NCBI GenBank assembly: GCA_963734435.1
Contig: CAVTHA010000001.1
Coordinates: forward strand, 156,712-220,711
Direction of reading: 5' to 3'
Source of the DNA: Bog-756 sp963734435
GTDB taxonomy: Bacteria; Actinomycetota; Acidimicrobiia; Acidimicrobiales; RAAP-2
DNA: 64,000 nt
Positions 23,998-32,866 of this stretch are shown here, in pieces. Numbering within the stretch: position 1 is the stretch's first letter; each line of letters starts with the position of its first letter. A program made the position numbers and the translations under genes. The notes under the pieces were generated by a model, which made no database searches, was not told where the DNA came from, and saw only the letters and a program-made list of their open reading frames with translations.

Positions 23998-24780
23998 GTG
24001 AGTGATCGACCGCCAGCGGAGGGTACGGGAGAGCCCGATCCCCCGGGCCCGCCTCCTCCTCCACCACCCCCACCCCCACCGCCGCCGCCACCTCAGGGAG
24101 CTCCCGGTGCCGCTCCACCCCCGATGCCGACGTCTCCCGACCCCGGAGTGCCCTACGGTCAGGCGCCTCCCTACGGTCAGGTGCCCTACGACCAGCCCCC
24201 GCCCTACCCGCCTTACGGCCAGGTCCCCTACGGCCAGCTCCCGCCGTATGGCCAAGCGCCGCCCTTCGGCCAGGTCCCCTACGGCTACGTGCCGGTCCCG
24301 GCCGACCGCTTCGGACGGCCCCTGGCCGACTGGTGGCAGCGTCTGATCGCCATCATCATCGACGGCTTGATCATCGGGATCCCCCACCTGATCATCACCC
24401 TGGCCATCGTCGGCTCCTCGGGAGGCGCTTTCCTCGGTGCCAGCTGGCGGGCCGGTGTGATCCTCACCGGTATCGCCTTCGCCATCATCGGCATCGGTTA
24501 CTTCGCGCTTCTCAACGGGAGTGAAAGAGGACAGACGGTTGGCCAGATGGCTCTCGGGATCGCGGTTCGGGACGAAGTGAACGGAGGGCCCATCGACCCC
24601 CAACGTGCCGGCCTCCGGATTCTCGTGCTCTATCCGGGGGTCGTCCTCGGATGGATCCCGATCCTCGGTGTGGTCGCCGGGCTCTGGACACTGGTGGCCG
24701 GTCTCTCGCCGCTCTGGGACCCCTGTCGTCAGGGTTTTCATGACAAGGCGACCCACACCGACGTGATCAAGGTCCGCTGA
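23998..24780 (+). CDS. RDD-family membrane protein with polyproline and PYGQ-repeat N-terminus
   Basis: A 260-residue protein. The N-terminal third is disordered: a run of about 17 prolines, then repeats of PYGQ/PPYGQ. The C-terminal ~140 residues are an RDD domain with three membrane helices (LIAIIIDGLIIGIPHLIITL, AGVILTGIAFAIIGIGYFAL, ILVLYPGVVLGWIPILGVVA), the RDD-type Asp in IDGL and the closing GFHDKATHTDVIKV. The GTG at 23998 is preferred to an upstream in-frame ATG at 23923 since it begins the Pro-rich region; no strong ribosome site exists for either. Function unknown; divergent from marP. Confidence 0.78.
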   Translation: MSDRPPAEGTGEPDPPGPPPPPPPPPPPPPPPQGAPGAAPPPMPTSPDPGVPYGQAPPYGQVPYDQPPPYPPYGQVPYGQLPPYGQAPPFGQVPYGYVPVPADRFGRPLADWWQRLIAIIIDGLIIGIPHLIITLAIVGSSGGAFLGASWRAGVILTGIAFAIIGIGYFALLNGSERGQTVGQMALGIAVRDEVNGGPIDPQRAGLRILVLYPGVVLGWIPILGVVAGLWTLVAGLSPLWDPCRQGFHDKATHTDVIKVR

Positions 24781-24798
24781 GCCTCCGGCGCCAAGACC

Positions 24799-26196
24799 GT
24801 GGAGCCCGACCGTCCCGCCAACGGAACCGGCACATGTCGGACCGAAGTCAGCCGCTCGTTCCCGAACGGCGGCCCGGTCGGGAACGGGGTGGGGACCTCC
24901 CGCCGGATAACGACCCGTTGCCGGGGGCGGATCGTGGCGGTGTCGGCGCTGATCGTCCTCTCCGCCGGGGCCTGCACGTTCTCTTCGACGGCAGGACCCG
25001 AGCCGTCCACCATTGCCGCCGGTTCACCCTGGCTGGGCGCCTTCACCGCGGTCCTCCCCCCGGCCCCGGTCAACTCGATGACCGCGGTGGACTGCCCGAC
25101 CGACACGTCCTGTTGGGCGGTGGGCTCGACCGTAGGTGGCGCCGGAGCGCCCAACGGAGCGGCGGTCATCGCCACGACCAACGGTGGCGAGAGCTGGACG
25201 TCCCAGGTCATACCGCCCACGGCCGGGTACCTCTCGGGCATCTCCTGCAGTGACCAGCACGACTGCGTCGCCGTGGGTCAGGCCACTCTGTCGTCCAACG
25301 GGCAAGGGGTGGTCATCGCCACCGTCAACGGGGGCCGCTCCTGGCAGCCGCGGCCGACTCCTCCGGGCTTCCTCGACATCACCGCGGTGTCCTGCCGGAG
25401 CGACCACCGGTGCATCGCCGTCGGGGACGTGGCCGGGGGCGCTGCCGCCCTGTCATCGGCTTCGGCCGGATCGGCCTGGGTGCAACGGGGGACGCTGCCG
25501 ACAGGTGTGAGCGGCGCAACCGATGTGTCGTGCTCCGACGACGCCCACTGCTGGGTCACGGCTCGGAGCAGCCCCGACCCGGATCACGTCGCCGGTGTGG
25601 TGGCGCTGACCACCGACGGGGGATCGACCTGGACCGCACTGTCCACGCCGACCGGCCTTGGCTACCTCAACGGGATCTCGTGCCTCAGCTCCGGCGGAGG
25701 GAATGCCGCCCTCCCCTTTGCCGCCACCTCCGCACCCACCACGGCGGGCCAGACGGGTACCCCACCGACCGCGCCGGGGACGACGGCCGCCGGTGCCGCG
25801 CCGGCCGCCCCGGTACCGACCACCGGAGTGGCCGGGGCGCATTGCACCGTGGTGGGGACGACCTCCAACACGCTCGATACGGTGCGCAGCGGACGTGGCG
25901 TGATCCTCACCACCGGCAACGGAGGGGGCGAATGGTCGAGCCGACCGGTGCCGGCCTCATCGGCGTCACTGGTGGGCGTGTCCTGCACAGGGATCGACTC
26001 CTGCGTGATGGCGGGAAGCTCCGTGTCCACCTCGACCCAGGCGGGGTCGGTGATCCTCACCGGGCCGACCGGCAGTCAGTGGAAGCACGTGGCCGAAGTG
26101 GACACGCCACAACCCCTCACCGGGGTCAGCTGCGTCTCCCAGTCCCGCTGTGTCGTGGTAGGTGAATCCATCAGCGAGCACCTGGTCGGCGGCTGA
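24799..26196 (+). CDS. Exported seven-repeat propeller-like protein with paired cysteines
   Basis: Up to 465 residues. A basic segment and hydrophobic stretch (VAVSALIVLSAGACTFSS) form a signal peptide with a poor lipobox ending in Cys. Seven repeats of ~55 residues follow, each with the pattern VSC-x5-6-CxxVG (VDCPTDTSCWAVGS, ISCSDQHDCVAVGQ, VSCRSDHRCIAVGD and so on) alternating with TTNGGESW/TVNGGRSW turns, like the BNR/Ycf48 propellers. In repeat five an Ala/Pro/Thr-rich insert of about 50 residues separates the two cysteines. A GTG at 24889 may be the true start. Likely a secreted binding protein; ligand unknown. Confidence 0.75.
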   Translation: MEPDRPANGTGTCRTEVSRSFPNGGPVGNGVGTSRRITTRCRGRIVAVSALIVLSAGACTFSSTAGPEPSTIAAGSPWLGAFTAVLPPAPVNSMTAVDCPTDTSCWAVGSTVGGAGAPNGAAVIATTNGGESWTSQVIPPTAGYLSGISCSDQHDCVAVGQATLSSNGQGVVIATVNGGRSWQPRPTPPGFLDITAVSCRSDHRCIAVGDVAGGAAALSSASAGSAWVQRGTLPTGVSGATDVSCSDDAHCWVTARSSPDPDHVAGVVALTTDGGSTWTALSTPTGLGYLNGISCLSSGGGNAALPFAATSAPTTAGQTGTPPTAPGTTAAGAAPAAPVPTTGVAGAHCTVVGTTSNTLDTVRSGRGVILTTGNGGGEWSSRPVPASSASLVGVSCTGIDSCVMAGSSVSTSTQAGSVILTGPTGSQWKHVAEVDTPQPLTGVSCVSQSRCVVVGESISEHLVGG

Positions 26197-26355
26197 TCCG
26201 ACTCGGCGGCCACCACCAGAAGCCGCCACGGCGACGCCGGAGCCTCACGACCGATGGCCGCCCCCGTCACACGGCCTTCCTATGATCACTGTCGTGCCCG
26301 GATCCCCGCTGGCCTTCCCCTCCATGCCGGGCCACCGGGCTACCCCCGGCCAGCC

Positions 26356-27825
26356 ATGAGCACGGTCGAACCCCTCCGGTCCGGGGTCCGACGCCGACCC
26401 ACCTCGACATCGTCCTTCGGAGTCGGCCGGCGAGAGGCGCACGACTCTTCGCCGTTCTACGCCCGCTTCACCCCGCCGCTGGTCTCCGATGACTGCGACG
26501 TGGCCCCCCATGCCGTGCACGATGCCATCTGGGTGGGCGACGCCCGAGACATGGACCGTTCCGGGCAGGTGGCGGAGCGCTCGGTGGCGCTGGTGGTGAC
26601 CTCTCCTCCCTATTTCGCCGGCAAGGAGTACGAGGCGGTTCTCGGTGCGGGGCACGTCCCGGCGGACTACGAGGACTACCTCGGCATGCTCCACGATGTG
26701 TTCAGTCAATGCTTCGAGAAGCTCGAACCCGGAGGGCGGATCGCCGTCAACGTGGCCAACCTGGGGCGAAAGCCCTACCGCTCCCTGTCCCGGGACGTGA
26801 TCGACCTACTCGAAGGTCTGGGCTATCTCCTCCGCGGCGAGGTGATCTGGCAGAAGAGCCACGCCGCCGGTGGATCGTGTGCCTGGGGCACATACCAGCG
26901 ACCGGGCAACCCCGTCCTGCGAGACGTCTCCGAGCGGATCGTGGTGGCCTCCAAGGGCCGGTTCGATCGCGCCCTGACGCCGGGCCAGCGTGCCGCGGCC
27001 GGCTTGCCGAGCGAGGGCACCATGACCATGGACGAGTTCATCGACGCCACCATCGACGTCTGGGACATCCCGTCCGAATCGGCCACCCGGGTCGGGCATC
27101 CGGCACCGTTCCCGGTGGAACTGCCCCGCCGGCTCATCGAGCTCTACACCTATCGCGGGGACCTGGTCCTCGACCCGTTCATGGGCTCGGGCTCGACCGC
27201 GCTGGCGGCGATCCGAACCGAGCGGCACTACGTGGGCTTCGACACCGACGGGGCCTACGTGGCCCTGGCGGAACAGCGGATCACCGAGGAGCGGGCCGCA
27301 ACCGGTCGTCGGGACCCGGACCATCGAGTCACGGTGGCACCCGGACGATCCGCACCCGCCGGTACCGAGGACACCTTCGACCGCGACGTGGCCCGGGGCC
27401 AGAAGGCGGCCGAGCTGGCCCGCCGGGCGCTCGAAGGGGCCGGGTTCGAGCACATCGAGCGCAACGTCACCTATGGAGACCTCGGCCTCGGAGTGGACTT
27501 CCGGGCGCGTGACGCCCGAGGTGGGCTCTGGCTCTTCGAGCTGTCCGGTGGCTTCTCTGTCACCCGACCCGGCCTTCGCCGACCCGATGTCCTGTGGAAG
27601 ACGCTGGGCAAGGCGAGCGTGCTCTACGAGGCGCGTCAGCGGGGAGGGCGGAAGGATCTCGCCCCTCTCATCGTCCTCTCGACCGACGTTCCAGCCGACG
27701 GCTCGCCCGGAGCCAAGTCACTGCGCGCCGTCCATGGCGGTCCGGTCCATGATGTGCTCGAGCTCCTCGACCCCGACGGCATGGCGCGCCTCGAGTCGTA
27801 CGGCCAGGGCGACTTCCCCCGGTGA
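26356..27825 (+). CDS. DNA methyltransferase (N4-cytosine/N6-adenine, beta-class) with nuclease-like C-terminal domain
   Basis: A 489-residue protein. Residues ~60-310 are a DNA methyltransferase in the beta-class order: IWVGDARD, then motif IV TSPPYFAGKEY, and at ~270 motif I DPFMGSGSTALAAI followed by YVGFDTD. TSPPY suggests N4-cytosine, but adenine is possible. A C-terminal domain (~345-489) begins LARRALEGAGFEHIERNVTY and has GVDFRARD-(x6)-WLFELSGGF, the alternating D...ExS pattern of PD-(D/E)XK folds with Ser in place of Lys. The ATG at 26356 has no clear ribosome site; TATGAT at 26281 could be a -10 box. The next genes follow closely on the same strand. Confidence 0.82.
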   Translation: MSTVEPLRSGVRRRPTSTSSFGVGRREAHDSSPFYARFTPPLVSDDCDVAPHAVHDAIWVGDARDMDRSGQVAERSVALVVTSPPYFAGKEYEAVLGAGHVPADYEDYLGMLHDVFSQCFEKLEPGGRIAVNVANLGRKPYRSLSRDVIDLLEGLGYLLRGEVIWQKSHAAGGSCAWGTYQRPGNPVLRDVSERIVVASKGRFDRALTPGQRAAAGLPSEGTMTMDEFIDATIDVWDIPSESATRVGHPAPFPVELPRRLIELYTYRGDLVLDPFMGSGSTALAAIRTERHYVGFDTDGAYVALAEQRITEERAATGRRDPDHRVTVAPGRSAPAGTEDTFDRDVARGQKAAELARRALEGAGFEHIERNVTYGDLGLGVDFRARDARGGLWLFELSGGFSVTRPGLRRPDVLWKTLGKASVLYEARQRGGRKDLAPLIVLSTDVPADGSPGAKSLRAVHGGPVHDVLELLDPDGMARLESYGQGDFPR

Positions 27826-27855
27826 TGAGCGCCGGACCGGACGGCGAGCAGCCCG

Positions 27856-28915
27856 ATGCCCGATGACCGGACGATGGTCACCGAGCTCGGCACCGCGCTC
27901 GGAACGCTTCCCTACCCGAACCCGGCCGCCGCGTTGGCCGACCGGCCCGGCCAGCTGTACATCGACAGCCAGACCTGGGACCGCTTGGTCTCGGTCCACG
28001 ACGCGGGCCGGTTCACCGCCGAACTGACCAGGTCGTTCGCCAACGGGCGTGCCCTGTTCGAGGCTCCGGACGGTCTGCGGGGCCGGGTTCCCCGGACGGT
28101 CGAATGGACGGGCGGGAGGCGGCCCCCGGGAGACGAGGTGGCGCCCATCGATCTGCGCATCGACCACGTCTACCTGGTCAGCTGCAAGTACGAGTCGGAC
28201 ATCCTGGCCAATGTGTCCCCTGGCCGCCTCTTCGACGGGCTGCTGGCCACCACCGGGGCCTGGGATCGGAGCGACTGGTACGAGACGGTCGCACCCGATG
28301 AGCTCATCGAGCTCTACCAGGCGTGCCTCGAGGCCACCGGGTTGTCGTCGTTGCCGCCCGAGCCCCGGGACTGCAGTCGGGAGGAGCTCGCCACCCTGCC
28401 GCGCCGCTCTGTCGGGGCGTACCTACCCCGACAGCCGATCGCGGGCCGCCTATGTGCAGCTGTGCGCGGCGGTCAGCGTGTCCTCGGCGCAGCGGTGGAC
28501 CGAGCAGCTGGGGGCGTCGGGGACCACCCCCGAGACCATGCTCTGGAGACTCCTCCGCATCGGGAGCGCCCCGTACTTCGTACTCGGGCATGACCGCCGC
28601 ACCGGTCTCCCGGCCCGGTTCCGCATCGCCAGCCCCTGGGACTGGCGCGAGGAGTTCGAGCTGGAGGCGTTCGACGTCTCGCCGGCCGCCGCCGGGCAGC
28701 CCCGGGTGGACTGGGCCGGCACCTGCCGCCCACGCCGGGACGGGAGGGCCCAGACGGTGACCGGCCACGTCGAGATCCGGTGGAGTCACGGGCGGTTCGC
28801 CCAACCACCCGAGGCAAAGGTGTACCTCGACACGCCCATGTCGTGCCTGCCCGGGTACCACCCCCTCGACCCGGTCGGCGAGGGCCAGCCGACGCTGTGG
28901 GCCACCGCCCCGTGA
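27856..28915 (+). CDS. Putative PD-(D/E)XK-like nuclease partner of the methyltransferase, frameshifted
   Basis: About 350 residues when two frames are joined near 28425. The first part reads LPYPNPAAALADRPGQLYID then, at ~95-115, PIDLRIDHVYLVSCKYESDI, a hydrophobic strand with Asp and S-C-K like the core of PD-(D/E)XK nucleases. The second part has RAAYVQLCAAVSVSSAQRW, APYFVLGHDRRTGLPARFRI and VEIRWSHGRFAQPPEAKVYL. I do not recognise a named family. It starts 30 bases after the methyltransferase stop and overlaps the next gene by GTGA, so the three act as one unit. A restriction or nucleic-acid-binding partner is inferred from this context. Confidence 0.6.
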
Positions 28916-29502
28916 TCACGCCATCCGACGGAGACGGGCCCGCCGGCTGGGACGGGGACTGCTACCAGCAGCGGTTCGACGCGCTGGCCGCGTCGGGGGT
29001 CGATGTCCACGGGGAGGCCGACTTCGTGGCCGACCTCGGCCCAGCGTCCGTGCTCGACGCGGGATGCGGAACCGGCCGGGTGGCCCGGGAACTGGCCAGG
29101 GCGGCATCGAGGTCGTCGGGGTGGATGTAGACCAGTCGATGATCGACACCGCCCGGCGCCTGGCACCGGACATCAGCTGGCTGGTCGCCGACATCACCCA
29201 GCTCCACCTCGACCGGCTCTTCGACGTCGTGGTGATGGCGGGGAACGTGCCGATCTTCGCGGCCGAAGGCTCCCACCAGACGCTCGTCGCAGGCTGTGCC
29301 CGCCACCTGGCCGGGCACGGGCGCGCTCGTGGCCGGCTTCCAGTTGGGCCCCGGCTACCGGCTGGCCGACTACGACCAGCACTGCCACCGGGCCGGGCTG
29401 GCCTGCGTCGAACGCTGGGCCACCTGGTCCCGTGACCCGTTCCTCGGGGGCGACTACGCCGTCTCCGTCCACCGGCCGGCGGCGGAGGAGGGTCCAGCGT
29501 GA
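28912..29502 (+). CDS. Class I SAM-dependent methyltransferase, frameshifted
   Basis: About 195 residues over two indels (near 29100 and 29325). Motif I is SVLDAGCGTGRVARELA, then GGIEVVGVDVDQSMIDTARR for motif II, ISWLVADITQLHL for motif III and FDVVVMAGNVPIFA for motif IV. The end reads LVAGFQLGPGYRLADYDQHC and FLGGDYAVSVHRP. This is a small-molecule-type methyltransferase rather than a DNA one. The GTG at 28912 overlaps the stop of the nuclease-like gene. Its link with that gene may be operonic only. Substrate unknown. Confidence 0.75.
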
Positions 29503-29573
29503 GCCATCCCATGTTCGTCCACGACCGCCGGCGTCATCGAGGAGGTCATCGCCACAGGGCCTGACTTGTCGGA

Positions 29574-30749
29574 CTAGTGGTCTTGACTCCCGGCGGTGTA
29601 GGAGTGGGCGCCGGCGCCGGCCAGGCGCCCGCCGTCCACGATGAGGTACTCGTCGCGGATGGGGCGGCCGTCGAAGCCAGCATCTCGAGGATCTCGCGGG
29701 TCCCGGCGGCGTAGCGGGCTCTGGGCCGACAGCGACGTTCCCGAGATGTGTGGGGTCATCCCGTCGTGGGGCATGGTCCGCCAGGGGTGGTCCGGCGGTG
29801 CGGGCTGGGGGAACCAGACGTCCCCGGCGTAGCCGGCCAGCTGGCCGCTCTCGAGGGCGCGGACGACGGCGTCACGGTCGCAGATCTTGCCCCGGGCCGT
29901 GTTGACCAGGTAGGTGCCGCGCTTCATGCGGGCGAACATGGCGTCGTCGAAGAGGTGCTCGGTCTCGGGGTGGAGCGGCGCGTTGATGGTCACCACGTCG
30001 CAACGGGCACCATGGAGGCGGCGTCGGGATGGAAGGTGAGGCCCAGCTCCTCCTCGACCTCGGCCGGCAGGCGGTGGCGGTCGGTGTAGTGGAGCTGCAC
30101 GTCGAAGGGCTTGAGCCGGCGGAGGACGGCCGAGGCCGATACGGCCGGCGGCCACCGTGCCGACCGCCATGCCCTCGACGTCGTAGGAACGTCGACGCAG
30201 TCGGCGATGTTCCAGCCGCCCTTCACCACCCAGTCGTGGGAGGGGAGGTAGTTGCGGACGAGGCCGAGGATCATCATCACCACGTGCTCGGACACGCTGA
30301 TGCTGTTGGAGTAGGTGACCTCGGCCACGGTGATGCCGTGGTCGATGGCGGCGTCGAGGTCGACGTGGTCCGAGCCGATGCCGGCGGTGATGGCCAGCTT
30401 GAGGCTTGGGCGCCTTCGGCGATCCGCTCGGCCGTGAGGTAGGCGGGCCAGAACGGCTGGGAGATGACCACGTCGGCATCGGCCAGCTCCCGCTCGAAGA
30501 CCGAGTCCGGCCCGTCCTTGTCCGAGGTGACCACCAGGGTGTGGCCGGCGCCTCGAGGAACGCGGCGCAGTCCGAGCTCGCCCGAGACCGACCCGAGCAG
30601 CGCGCCCGGAGTGAAGTCGACCGCGCTCGGGCGAGGGCAGGGTCTGACCACCGGGATAGTGGTCGAGGGCGGGGATCGACGTCCCGCGGGTAGGCGTCGG
30701 GATACCCGTCGACCGGGTCCTCGTAGAGCACGCACAACACCTTGGCCAT
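29574..30749 (-). CDS. fdh: NAD-dependent formate dehydrogenase, frameshifted
   Basis: About 390 residues, as in known NAD-dependent formate dehydrogenases, after joining several frames. Landmarks are AKVLCVLYEDPVDGYPDAYP at the start, DHYPGGQTLP, GHTLVVTSDKDGPDSVFE, VISQPFWPAYLT with the substrate-site motif, GIGSDHVDLDAAID, SISVSEHVVMMILGLVRNYL, the nucleotide fold AAGRIGLAVLRRLKPFDV, HYTDRHRLP and PHISGTSLSAQ with the catalytic His. It oxidises formate to CO2 with NAD. The ATG at 30749 has GGGAGGA 4 bases upstream. At least five indels are present. With mscR 2.1 kb away it would complete formaldehyde oxidation. Confidence 0.85.
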   Translation of the reverse strand: MAKVLCVLYEDPVDGYPDAYPRDVDPRPRPLSRWSDPALARARSTSLRARCSGRSRASSDCAAFLEAPATPWWSPRTRTGRTRSSSGSWPMPTWSSPSRSGPPTSRPSGSPKAPKPQAGHHRRHRLGPRRPRRRHRPRHHRGRGHLLQQHQRVRARGDDDPRPRPQLPPLPRLGGEGRLEHRRLRRRSYDVEGMAVGTVAAGRIGLGRPPPAQALRRAAPLHRPPPPAGRGRGGAGPHLPSRRRLHGARCDVVTINAPLHPETEHLFDDAMFARMKRGTYLVNTARGKICDRDAVVRALESGQLAGYAGDVWFPQPAPPDHPWRTMPHDGMTPHISGTSLSAQSPLRRRDPRDPRDAGFDGRPIRDEYLIVDGGRLAGAGAHSYTAGSQDH

Positions 30750-30893
30750 CGGGTCCTCCCACGTCGGGGGCGAGGCCGTTCCTCTCGGTCTCGCCGGGTC
30801 GTCAGCCGGTTCGACACTAGGGGTCACGACCGTCCCGGCGCAGACGGTTCCGCCTCGACTAGAACCGGGGAACATCGATGCTCGGGGGAGGCC

Positions 30894-32018
30894 ATGAAGC
30901 GCGGGTACTGCAGTGTGGCGTTGCTGTCAACCGTGGCGATGGTGGCGATCGTGGCCGGAGGGTGCGGGTCGAACAGCGCACCCACCACCAGCGCGACGCC
31001 CGCCTACCAGGCGCGGGGCCCGCACACGGTCGGTGTCACCACCCTCGACCTCGGCCCGGCCGGCACCCTGGGCGAGCGCCTCGCCACCGTCTACTACCCC
31101 ACCGATCCGGCGTCGGCTTCTGGCCATCCTCGGTTCAGCTACACGGAGGCGTCCACCCTCCCCACTGCCCTGCAACCCATCCTGCCGGCTGCCTACAACA
31201 CCACGACCACCATCGACGCCTACACCGACGCCCCCGGTTCGGGTGGCCCCTACCCGGTGGTTCTGTTCAGCCACGGCTTCGGCGGGGAGCGGCTCTACTA
31301 CTCGAACCTGCTGGCCGGCATGGCCTCGTGGGGCTATGTGGTGGTGAGCGCCGACTACCTCGAGCGGGGTCTGGCCGCCCAGGCGCTGGGCCTCAAGTCC
31401 ACCCCGACCGCGGCCTTCGACCGATCCATCATGTTGGACTCGCTCGCCGCCGTCGAGACGGCGTCGCACACGTCAACCGTGCTCCACGGCACCGTCGACC
31501 CCTCCAAGGTGGCCGCGGTCGGCCACTCGGCCGGAGGCGGGACCGCCTTCAACGCCCTCGACGACCCGCGGGTGGCCACCGCCGTCGGCTGGGCCCCGGT
31601 CGCCCCGGCCGGTGCTCCATCGAAGAAGCCGGTGATGCTCATCGGCGCCGAGGGCGACCGGGCGGTGTTGCCCCGCACGGTGGCCCACGAGTTCGCCGCC
31701 TTCCCGGGCCCGAGGTCGCTCGTCGAGATCTCAGGCGAGGGGCACAACACCTACACCGACATCTGCGTCGGCATCCGTCAGGGCGGCGGCCTCATCAGCT
31801 ACGCGGTCTCCCACCATCTGGTCAGCGCGTCCCTGGCGCAGCTCGGGATCAACGGCTGCCAGGCCAAGGACCTGGCGCCGCCGCGGTTCTGGCCCATCGT
31901 CCAGTACTACACGGTGTTCCAGCTGAAGGCGGTCTTCAGCCACGGCCCGAGCACCGTGCCGGTCCCGGCGGAGCACGCCTTCCCCGGCTTCACCGTCCAG
32001 GTGACCCAACAGGGGTAA
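30894..32018 (+). CDS. Secreted lipoprotein alpha/beta hydrolase (dienelactone-hydrolase/PAF-acetylhydrolase-like)
   Basis: A 374-residue lipoprotein. The signal peptide LLSTVAMVAIVAGGC ends in a lipobox (AGGC), so the protein is anchored outside the membrane. The fold shows VVLFSHGFGGERLYYSNLLA with the oxyanion HGFG, the nucleophile elbow VAAVGHSAGGGTAFNAL (GHSAG), an acidic residue in PVMLIGAEGDRAV and the His in EISGEGHNTYTD. It would cut esters of lipids or polyesters. The ATG at 30894 has GGGGGAGG upstream. It is divergent from fdh with 144 bases between. Substrate unknown. Confidence 0.87.
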   Translation: MKRGYCSVALLSTVAMVAIVAGGCGSNSAPTTSATPAYQARGPHTVGVTTLDLGPAGTLGERLATVYYPTDPASASGHPRFSYTEASTLPTALQPILPAAYNTTTTIDAYTDAPGSGGPYPVVLFSHGFGGERLYYSNLLAGMASWGYVVVSADYLERGLAAQALGLKSTPTAAFDRSIMLDSLAAVETASHTSTVLHGTVDPSKVAAVGHSAGGGTAFNALDDPRVATAVGWAPVAPAGAPSKKPVMLIGAEGDRAVLPRTVAHEFAAFPGPRSLVEISGEGHNTYTDICVGIRQGGGLISYAVSHHLVSASLAQLGINGCQAKDLAPPRFWPIVQYYTVFQLKAVFSHGPSTVPVPAEHAFPGFTVQVTQQG

Positions 32019-32086
32019 CCCGGGATCAGGCATGGTGCGGTGGACGAGCCTCCCGGCGCCAGGAGGGGCGGCGGTAGCGTTCCGAG

Positions 32087-32737
32087 ATGTGCCAGGGCGC
32101 CTACGACATCGTGCTCTTCGACCTCGGGGGGGTGCTGGTCCGGCTGGGGGGCGTGCCCCAGATGCAGGAGCTGTCGGGCATCGACGACGAGGACGAGATC
32201 TGGCGACGGTGGCTGAGCTGCCCGTGGGTGCGGAGCTTCGAACGGGGGCGCTGCTCACCAGACGACTTCGCCGCCGGCGTCATCCGAGACTGGGGTCTCG
32301 ACGTCTCGGCCGACTCCTTCCTCGAGCGCTTCCGATCCTGGCCGGAGGCGCTGTACGACGGGGCGGTCGAGCTGGTCAACGAGGTGGCCGGTCAGTGCCG
32401 GGTCGGCTGTCTCAGCAACACCAACCAGCTCCACTGGGCCGACCAGGGCTCCCGATGGGGGTTCGCCGACCTCTTCGAGGTGGTCTTCCTCTCGTACCAG
32501 CTCGAGATGGTGAAGCCCGACCGCCAGATCTTCGCCCACGTGACGGCGGCACTCCGGGTTCACCCTGACCACATCCTGTTCCTGGACGACAACGCGGTGA
32601 ACGTCGACCAGGCGCGGTCGGTCGGTTGGGCCGGCGCGGTGGTCAGGGGCACCGACGAAGCCCGGTCGGCGCTGGTCGAGTTCGGCGTCCTGCCCGACCG
32701 CCCCGCCGGTCCCCCGCCCACGGCCGGCGGCGGCTAG
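32087..32737 (+). CDS. HAD-IA family hydrolase
   Basis: A 216-residue HAD phosphatase. Motif I is IVLFDLGGVLVRLGG, where the second Asp of DxD is Gly, as in the YihX/alpha-D-glucose-1-phosphatase and epoxide-hydrolase N-terminal group. Motif II is VGCLSNTNQLHW, motif III the Lys in EMVKPDRQIFAHV, and motif IV HILFLDDNAVNVDQAR. A short cap lies between I and II. The ATG at 32087 gives a typical start. It follows the lipoprotein gene by 68 bases and precedes mscR. Substrate not predictable. Confidence 0.87.
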   Translation: MCQGAYDIVLFDLGGVLVRLGGVPQMQELSGIDDEDEIWRRWLSCPWVRSFERGRCSPDDFAAGVIRDWGLDVSADSFLERFRSWPEALYDGAVELVNEVAGQCRVGCLSNTNQLHWADQGSRWGFADLFEVVFLSYQLEMVKPDRQIFAHVTAALRVHPDHILFLDDNAVNVDQARSVGWAGAVVRGTDEARSALVEFGVLPDRPAGPPPTAGGG

Positions 32738-32866
32738 ATGTGCCGGCGAACGTCCGGACACGCCCGGAACACCTCGACTGCCGTCATCACCGACCGGTGA
32801 CGGTCGGCGGGCTGCATCCACGCCGCCCCATGACACACTGGGCCGGACACCGGACAAGGAGCAGAC

